The notes beneath the pieces are model-generated. The model was not told the origin of the DNA, made no database searches, and saw only the letters and a list, made by a program, of their open reading frames with translations. This document shows positions 56,209 through 64,000 of a stretch of 64,000 bases of DNA, in pieces (within the stretch, counting starts at the first letter, position 1; each line of letters begins with the position of its first letter). Where the stretch lies: contig NC_091071.1 in NCBI RefSeq assembly GCF_032405125.1, forward strand, positions 130,772,001 through 130,836,000, written 5' to 3'. The DNA comes from Capricornis sumatraensis (lineage: Eukaryota > Chordata > Mammalia > Artiodactyla > Bovidae). The position numbers and the translations under genes are program-made.

Positions 56209-57073
56209 TTCAGTTCACTCACTCACCCCATGAACCGCAGCATGCCAGGCCTCCCTATCCATCACCAACTGCCGGAGTCTACCAAAACCCACGTCCATTG
56301 AGTTGGTGATGACATCCAACCATCTCATCCTCTGTCGTCCCCTTCTCCTCCTGCCCTCAATCTTTCCCAGCATCAGGGTCTTTTCCAATGAGTCAGCTGT
56401 TCGCATCAGGTGGCCAAAGGATTGGAGTTTCAGTTTAAATATCAGTCCTTCCAATGAACACCCAGGACTGATCTCCTTTAGGATGGACTGGTTGGATCTC
56501 CTTGCAGTCCAAGGGATTCTCAAGAGTCTTCTCCAACACCACCGTTCAAAAGCATCAATTCTTTGGCACTCAGCTTTCTTTATAGTCCAACTCTCACATC
56601 CATACATGACCACTGGAAAAACCATAGCCTTGACTAGATGGACCTTTGTTGATAAAGTAATGTCTCTGCTTTTTAACATGCTGTCTAGGTTGGTCATAAC
56701 TTTTTTTCCAAGGAGTAAGCATCTTTCAATTTTATGGCTGCAATCACCATCTGCAGTGATTTTGAACCCCCCAAAATAAAGTCAGCCACTGTTTCCACTG
56801 TTTCCCCATCTATTTACCATGAAATGATGGGATCAGATGCCATGGTCTTCGTTTTCTGAACGTTGAGCTTTAAGCCAACTTTTTCACTCTCCTCTTTCAC
56901 TTTCATTAAGAGGCCTTTTAGTTCCTCTTCACTTTCTGCCATAAGGGTGGTGTCATCTGCATATCTGAGGTGATTGATATTTCTCCCGGCAATCTTGATT
57001 CCACTTTGTGCTTCCTCCAGCCCAGCATTTCTCATGATGTACTCTGCATATAATTTAAATAAGCAGAGTGACA
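56209..57073 (-). mobile_element. BovB copy, internally and 5'-truncated, with 12-bp target-site duplication
   Basis: 0.86 kb of BovB on the minus strand. The 3' end lacks part of the usual leader. The RT core piece RYADDTTLMAESEEELKGLL is kept, but the coding frame is broken near 56770-56815. Flanks AGAGAAACTCAG at 56197-56208 and 57074-57085 are identical. Confidence 0.9.
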
Positions 57074-57085
57074 AGAGAAACTCAG

Positions 57086-57669
57086 GCTGAATTTATTTTT
57101 CTTCTCTACAAGAACTGTTTAAAACCTGGCAATAAAAGACTATTTTCTTGTCTACAAAATATTATAGTAGAAAATGCAAGGTCACCTCTAAGTGCAAAAT
57201 ACTAAATTTCTAAGGGAAGAGCATATTTTAAGAAGGGTCAATGAAATAGTTAGCTAGAGGGGATGGAGATTCCTTGTTTCACCCTGAAACTCAGTAGCAT
57301 TTCTGAAGCATCTTGAAACATTGAGGGGAGTTAAAGATAGCTTGGATCACCTTCTTTGAAGGCTCTTTGCATCCAATTTATTTTCCCCTTGTGGCATCAG
57401 TAAGGTGCTTCATCTTCAAAGATTTTGCAAAACTTTACTGGCTGATTAAAATGCAAATAGTGACCTTTTGGTAAGAAAGTAATTTCAGTTTTGTCATTTT
57501 TGGAGATCTGTCTGCATACTCTGCAAGTAAGATAAAATGTTTTCAAATCTGAGTTTTTATGTAGGCTTGTTTATTAACTTATGTTTGCTAACTGAAATCT
57601 ACTCTTTCAAGCTACTTTGTGTATTGTGGGGAGACTGAAGGTGAGTAAATAAGAGATTTTGGCTGAGCT
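57086..57669. other. Intron sequence without recognised elements
   Basis: No gene or repeat recognised. Confidence 0.3.
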
Positions 57670-57685
57670 GAAGCTGCTCAATTTT

Positions 57686-58223
57686 TTTCTTTTCTTTTCA
57701 ACTTTTTACTTTGTATTGGCATATAGCCGATTAACAATATTGTGATAGTTTCAGGTGGACAGTGAAGGGACTCAGCCATGCATATACATGTGTCCATTCT
57801 CCCCCAAGCTCCCCTCCCATCCGGGCTGCCACAGAACTTTGAGCAGAGTTTCATGTGCTATAAAGAAGGGCCTTGTTGTTCATCCATATTAAATATAGCA
57901 GTGTGTACCTGTCTATCCCAAACTCCCTAACTATCCCACCCTGCTAACCTTCCCCCACATCAACCATAAATTCAGTTTCTAAGTCTGTGAGTCTCTTTCT
58001 TTTGTAAGTTCATTTGTATTTCTTTTTAAGATTCCACATAGAAAGGATGTCATAGGATATTTCTCCTTCTCTGTCTGACTTATGCAATATAACAATCTTT
58101 AGGTTGCTGCAAATGGCATTATATCATTCTTTTTAATGGCTGACTAATATTACCTTGTATATATGTACCACATCTTTATTCATTCTCTGTCAATGGATGT
58201 TTAGGTTGCTTCTGTGTTTTGGA
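57686..58223 (-). mobile_element. L1 3' end, antisense, with 16-bp target-site duplication
   Basis: 538 bp of L1 3' region on the minus strand ('ttgtgatagtttcaggtgga', 'ttaatggctgactaatatta'). Flanks GAAGCTGCTCAATTTT at 57670-57685 and 58224-58239 are identical, fixing the insertion exactly. Confidence 0.9.
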
Positions 58224-58239
58224 GAAGCTGCTCAATTTT

Positions 58240-60149
58240 ATTTCAAACAAGTCCTGATGCAAAGGAAGAGTCCCACTGTCACCACCATCTTCTGTAGAAA
58301 TAGGAAAATAAACTCTTCTAAAATGTATGCAAAGTATAGTCTAGAGGCCTCTGGATCCAGAGAGATATATACCTATCTCCAGATTATCTACCTACCTATT
58401 TGTCTGTTTATCTCTACAGATCTAAGTCTCTATCTGTACAATTCAGCTCAAGACAGGCTTTAAGTGGGTAAGTGTTTTGATACTGTGTTCATAGGCTATA
58501 CTAGATTAATAAGCTATCCAATCTTATTGCTGTGGTTTTAGGTTTGAATCGTTTAATATTTGTAGCACTTCCATAAGATAAAAATTAAGATGTAGGGGAA
58601 AAATGAAATAAGAGCTTTGAATTCCTGCCTTTGAGGAACAACATATAATATTGTCAGGAGAATGATGAATATGAATAAAGATGGAGTCTCCTAGACCTCA
58701 AGAAGCTGACAATTAAATCTAGTAAAGAGCTGAAGATAGTTGGGATAAAAAATAAAATATTTTGTGATGGATGAGTGCCCAGCAATTTACAAAATAATTG
58801 TTTCCTAATTTGATTTGACATAGGTAAGAAAGAAGTAGTACAGATATTTAGGGTAAGAAAGTTGTACAAATGGACTACAGTGGCAAGGCAGAGCTATATA
58901 CAGATGATAGACCCTCAAGGATGTTTTATGGGTTTAATATATTGACAGTGAATAATAGGTCTTGCTCTTTAGGAAGGATCTAGGGAGTTGTTTAGTTGTA
59001 TTGCTGATATGAGATTTATGGCTTCTTTTCCACATTTTATAACTATGAAGTAGTGGGCTGGACCATTGAGCAAATGTGTTCTTTGGTTTGCATGAATGGT
59101 ATGTACTTTGAATTCTCAAAATAGAACTCCAGTTTATTTTTTCAGTAGTCCCAGTGAGAAAAGTTATATTTCTTAAATATGGTCAGAAAGCACTTGGGGA
59201 AGGAGTGTTTACTGTAGGAACCTGTGATTGTCTGCTGGCACCAGCATAAATATGTTTCCATTCCTGAGCCCAGGGGGATAATTTGATTATCAAACCTGGG
59301 CAACATGCAAATAGGTTTATTTCTTCAAGCTTGTTTTAGTATTGTAAAAGCAACAAGTGAACATGGAAAGAAGTTCAACAGTAAAAGTTCAACAGTATGT
59401 AATGAATAGCAAGCCTCAGATCCCCAGCATACCAGGGGCAACCACTGTTAGCAGTTTCTAGTGGTCTTTCACACAATGGATGTTTTATTTTTGTGGTGAG
59501 AATGGTTTTTATTTTACCTCTGGAGGGCATAAAGGTAACCATAGTTCCCTAGCAATGCAGTCAGCAAATGATCTTTAACTTCTCTTTCCAAGCAACTTTG
59601 AAAGATGAGTTTTGAAGTGAGATTAAGCACTCTCTCCTGAGACATAGATATTTGGATTTTTGTGAAGACATGCCCCCAGTGAATCTGACATTTAGAGCTG
59701 GAATTGATAACATTTCTCCTACTAAAACATGGGAATTGAAAGGTTTAGCTCTAATTATACATTTATGTTTTATTCTGATGATGCCAGGGAAAATATTCAA
59801 ACAGTTTAGACCATCAAAACACTTCTCCCACTCTCAAGGTTGTCTCCCCACTGTGTGTGTGCTGAAATGACAAGCTGTGTTTAAGACGGTGGAAAAGTTG
59901 GCAGTATCTGTCTTAGAATAAGCTTTCAGATGAAGCTTCTAACACCTTTGTGGTTTGGGTTGTATTTTGACAGTTGCTAGGTAGCTTGAATCAGAGGGTA
60001 CAGCTGTGTAATTTAAGATGATTTTTCCTATTCCAGTCTCTAAAGAGAGCTAAGTGAAATAAAAATGTAATCAGACTTCTAAAGTGTTAATCTTGGCCAA
60101 ACTATTTAGAACCCACACAATAGAACAAGATAGTTGAATTTAGACTGAA
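58240..60149. other. Intron sequence without recognised elements
   Basis: No gene or named repeat. A degenerate (ATCT)-like stretch lies near 58365-58440. Confidence 0.3.
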
Positions 60150-60172
60150 ACACACACACACACACACACACA
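60150..60172. repeat. (AC)n microsatellite
   Basis: About 11 uninterrupted AC units. Likely polymorphic. Confidence 0.95.
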
Positions 60173-60179
60173 AATATGT

Positions 60180-60360
60180 ATTATTTATTTTTAATTGGAG
60201 AATAATTATTTTGCAATGTCGTGTTGGTTTCTGCTATACAACAACGTGAAATAGCTATAAGTATGTATATATCCCATACTCTTGAGCCTCCCTCCCACCC
60301 CATCCCCCACCCCACCTCTCTAGGTCATTGTAGAGCACCTCGGTGAGCTCCCTGTGTGAA
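60180..60360 (-). mobile_element. L1 3' end, antisense
   Basis: 'tgttggtttctgctatacaa', 'gagcctccctcccacccc' and 'ggtgagctccctgtgtga' are the antisense ruminant L1 3' UTR wording. Confidence 0.75.
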
Positions 60361-61974
60361 ACACATATATATTAAAATATACTGGTGAATTTAAGTCAGA
60401 TGAAACTAGTTGGTCCTAGTGTAAACAGAGAACTTCTGAAGTTTCTGAACTGTTTTGTTGAAAGGAAAACACTGCTTTGGGGAGCAGGCAGCTTCTTGGC
60501 ACAGGTGAGTGTTTGGCATTCATGAACCACTAAATTCCTACATGAGCATGCTGTTTATGATAGAGAATCAGAGAGAGACTAAGATTTCTGAAAGGAAAGG
60601 GTAGAAGAAAATGTAGAAATTCCCCTTGCCTGGTTAAGTGGGAACACCTAGGATTTGAAATTTAGAAATAGGTTCTTATAAAAGGAGGAAGTTTTTCTTG
60701 TGGGTTTTCCTGGAGACAAGGATTAGATTGAAGTATATTTGACGTCCATATGGACAACCATTTGTTCCAGACTGTAATGGACTGCTGTCAGAGAGCAGTG
60801 TTCACAAAAGAAACAGGGAAAGCATATTAGCTAAGAACTTTGTGGAAAGCTGTGCAACGCAGATCTTAGAGAAGGGCCGATTGGGGTTAGAACAGTTGGC
60901 TTTGGAGATAGACAAGGTCATGATTTTTCTGGGGCTGTGAGACAGTCAAACCAGCTACACAGTGCAGTGCTGCTGCCTGGTTTGGGCCTGATCCCTGTGA
61001 TGGTGTCTGGAAACCCAGACCTTTACCTGCAGAAATATGGGGCCATGGAGATGGGAGATGAACGGCTGCCTGTGGGGATAGAAGAGGAAATCAGAGAAGG
61101 AAAATTCCTTTCTTGAACTAGAGGGAACAGTTCCTATAGCCAGCCTGTGTACTTGCAGCTCTGCATGTCTCTGTAATCTGATACATCACAGAGTATTTCT
61201 TATGCTCTAGGTGCTTGATTGAGTTGATGCTGAAGATTTGGCATTGAGGGAATTAAGTGGGCAGGGCTCTGTTCCCAAGGCCACAGTCTACCCAGTATAA
61301 GCTTCCTCCCTGCCTCCTCTAATCCCTGGATGCTGGTAACAGGCAAGAGAAAAGCAGATGCAATGAATGGTAGGTTTGCAATACCATTGGCATTCTGCCG
61401 TATGTTAAAGACTTTTTAAAGGAGGGGATCATTCTTAAGCTTTGCCTTGAATTTTAAAGGAACCCATCTGCATGATAAAACTAATTAGGAGAGGCCCAGT
61501 TGATGCAGAATGATGGAAATTTAAAAATATATCAGTGTTGCCTTTTTTAAATTAAAAAAGTAATATAGGCACAAAGCAGGAAATTTGGAGAAATGTAAAA
61601 GTAAATGAGTTGTATTTTAAAGTAAAATATTCTTAGAATATTCGATGGTGGGGTGGGGTGGGATGAGGGGAAGAAGCTTCTCAAACATTGAAGCAATCAA
61701 AAAGGCTTGGAGAGGGACAAAGGGACACATCTCCTTTAAGATGTGTGGGACTGGCCTTAAGGCAGCTGGATCAAATGTAGAAATAAATATCAAAGAATGA
61801 TCTCTCTGGGGAGATCATTAAAATGAGAATAGATGATCATTTGAGAGATTGGTTTCAGTTCACTTAAGTGCTCCTGAAGTGGCGCTGACTGTTGAAACGT
61901 GTATTTGAAATTGCCTTCATACCCAAATTTTCATTGCTTCCGTTAAACTTGAATGTGCGTGCATGCTCAGGGAA
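60361..61974. other. Intron sequence without recognised elements
   Basis: No gene or repeat recognised. Confidence 0.3.
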
Positions 61975-62000
61975 ACACACACACACACACACACACACAC
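61975..62000. repeat. (AC)n microsatellite
   Basis: About 13 uninterrupted AC units, preceded by a short GT/GC alternation ('gtgcgtgcatgc'). Confidence 0.95.
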
Positions 62001-63907
62001 TTAGCAGCCAGAAAGCCTGGCCTGCTTACCCGGTCCTGGCATGCCGTTGGGCAAATAATTGAATCTTTCTAAGGTTTAGCGGGTCCTTCATTAGTGGCGT
62101 GACAGGATAGAATCAGATTTTCTCCAAGGTTCTCTTCAGTTCTAACCCTTTTGTTCTCAGGCATTGATCTGGTCCTCTCTCTGCCTCACTTCACCATTTC
62201 CTCTTGCTTTCAAGGTAATTAAACTATTCCTAGTTTAGACAGTGAGCTAAGTGCCTTTTTGAGTTTATGAACTCAAGGAATGCAGGAATGGAATAAGAAA
62301 GTGTAAATCCTGCCTATAATTCAGAAAATGTGATTGTCAAACTGTCTTAATTAATAGACATGTGTGTTTGTGTTAGAGAGAAAACACATATAGGAGATGT
62401 GAACAAATGGGCAAACTTAAAATTTTTAGTAATATTTGGAATGAGAAAAATTAGGATTGTGCAGTACTTGGTGAGATTATGGGTTTAATAAAGGGAATAA
62501 ACCTGAAGGCCGTTACACCTTGGGAAAGTTATTGCTTATATATTTTTCTCACTTCTGATCTTGAAGAAGACAGGCCAGACTGTCTATGTAGCAACTATAC
62601 CCAGCTACTCAAGATCTTCATTTTCTGTTGCATGTGAATGTAATTTTTGTCATGTGGAGATAGGATTTCAGGAAATTTCAGACTTTGGGAGCAGTTCTGT
62701 GTCTGGAAAAACATAGAAGCTCAGTACAGATGTTTTTGGTGATGAAGTGAGTTATGAACGTCAAGGAACTACTGGCCTAGAACCCAAAGGTTTTTTCTAC
62801 TGCATAGTGATTAAAGTATTGATTAGCTAGCTGCAAAGGAAAGCAGGGCTATGCTTGACTACAGGGGTCTTTATTTGAAGAAACATGAGGTAATTGCTGT
62901 TTCAGAGAAGTCGTGATGCCTGAAATACCATGTTTAGTGTTATTGTTCTGGGAAATATTTTCCATTAGCCAACAGTTCTTTTGGCTCAAAAGAACGACTT
63001 TTCTAATGATACAGAAAACCTGGGTACAAGTGAGAAGAGATAAGAACTAGGGGAAGTGGGGAAAAGCCTCAGAGACAGAAGGGGAGAAAGGACATCTGCT
63101 CCAGGGGGGGTGAATTCACTTCTCATACCCTCACCTACAGGTCCTAATGCAGGAAGAGGCATGGCAGAAGAGACCAGAATGTTGGGAGGGTATAGTTTTG
63201 AACCAAGTTCAAGGGGCCTTTAAACCCACACAAGGTGAAAAGGAAGGAGAACTGGCTCCGTTCACCTGACTCCCTTTCCCCCAGGCTCTGATGATTATAT
63301 ATTAAGATAGAATTGCAGCACTAGTGTGAGGCCACATGAAAATTCGCTCGTGGCCTGGCATTTGGATTTGCCATTAGGAGTGAAAGGTGAATGTAGAATG
63401 ATTTCCAAATGACATTCTTCTCGTGTATAAATGAGGACAGTCGGCATTTGATTTTGCCATGTGTTGGAAAGCTGCAGCAAATCCAGTGAATTAATTCAAT
63501 GACAGGCTTTAGCCATGTTTTTGATGTACTGGATGGTGATAGTTGGAGGTAGGAGGGACATAACAGCATGTAGAATGAGGGCAAAAATGTCATTCAGGGC
63601 AACGTGCCTTTCAGTTCCTGGCAACCCTTGCTGCACAGCTGCAATGTGGCAGGGTGGGGGAGGGAGCAGGGGGGATGACAGGGAGATGGTACCACTGTGA
63701 GCAGCAGCAGCCTGCCCTGGCCAGCCACACTGTGACAGTCAGCTGGAGAGTAACTGTCGTCTGGTTACATATAACTTTACACGTTTGTAGGTGTTAGCTG
63801 TTTACTGTGCCTTTTGAATAAATCTTTATGCGTGTAGTGATTAAAAGATAGGCAGCACTTAATATGCTCATTCACCTGCATTTATGGTAGGTTAAAGAGG
63901 AGATGAT
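62001..63907. other. Intron sequence without a recognised gene
   Basis: About 62045-62130 looks like a MIR scrap ('gggcaaataattgaatcttt'). The rest is unassigned. Confidence 0.3.
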
Positions 63908-64000
63908 GGGTCGCTAAGAGTTGGACACGACTGAGTGACTTCACTTTCACTTTTCACTTTCATGCATTGGAAAAGGTAATGGCAACCCACTCCAATGTTC
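63908..64000 (+). mobile_element. Bov-A type SINE, cut by window end
   Basis: It begins with a BovB-derived tail ('gagttggacacgactgag'), then CACTTTCACTTTTCAC, and continues into a second unit ('aatggcaacccactccaat') as a sense dimer would. Confidence 0.8.

Larger units (their letters stand above)
20885..64000 (+). other. PLCL1: PLCL1 intron 1 (5' part)
   Basis: The intron begins with the donor GTAAGC at 20885-20890. No sequence resembling exon 2 is found before the window ends, so at least 43 kb of intron 1 is present. This agrees with the very long first intron known for mammalian PLCL1. All later entries lie inside this intron. Confidence 0.8.

Overview
This is mammalian nuclear DNA from a ruminant, most likely a bovid. 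The evidence is the repeat content: nine antisense copies or fragments of the BovB (RTE) retrotransposon plus one sense fragment, about twenty Bov-tA / Bov-A type SINEs, several CHR-type tRNA-Glu SINEs and ruminant L1 3' ends. Cattle, sheep and goat cannot be separated from this sequence alone. There are no operons, CRISPR arrays or prokaryotic features.

The one convincing host gene is PLCL1 (phospholipase C-like 1, also called PRIP-1). Its first coding exon lies at 20642-20884 on the + strand inside a CpG island (about 19840-20960), and a consensus splice donor follows directly. Exon 2, expected to carry the PP1-binding and PH-domain start, is not in the window. Everything from 20885 to 64000 is therefore read as the 5' part of a very long intron 1, and everything before about 19.8 kb as upstream intergenic DNA. 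The 5' leader carries a (GCC)n tract that sits inside a short upstream ORF encoding poly-alanine, and an inverted pair of CCAAT boxes lies further upstream.

Two processed gene copies are present. One is a full-length HMGN1 retrocopy with an intact 101-residue ORF (minus strand, 4593-5829, 14-bp target-site duplication). The other is a 5'-truncated, frameshifted RPL7A retropseudogene (51773-52224) inserted into an older L1.

Layout. 1-4.6 kb: L1 ends, BovB and SINE fragments and a probable old LTR. 4.6-5.8 kb: HMGN1 retrocopy. 7-8.5 kb: eroded L1/HAL1-like sequence. 10.3-19.5 kb: BovB-rich block with two internally inverted copies. 19.8-20.9 kb: PLCL1 promoter and exon 1. 21-34 kb: intron with a mariner-type miniature element and many SINEs. 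34.7-37.8 kb: best BovB copy (13-bp duplication) inside an older repeat. 39.6-40.8 kb: a near-identical 163/164-bp direct repeat of unknown identity. 42.6-44.1 kb: L1 broken by three later insertions. 47-57 kb: two more BovB copies, the RPL7A pseudogene and a solo LTR with a 4-bp duplication. 57-64 kb: L1 ends, CA repeats and mostly unassigned intron.

I found no evidence of a new multi-gene system. The most interesting signals are the repeat-encoding upstream ORF of PLCL1, the intact HMGN1 retrogene, the unexplained direct repeat, the inverted BovB copies, and the same-orientation BovB copies flanking the PLCL1 promoter. Family assignments of repeats come from recognition of consensus sequence, not from a database search.
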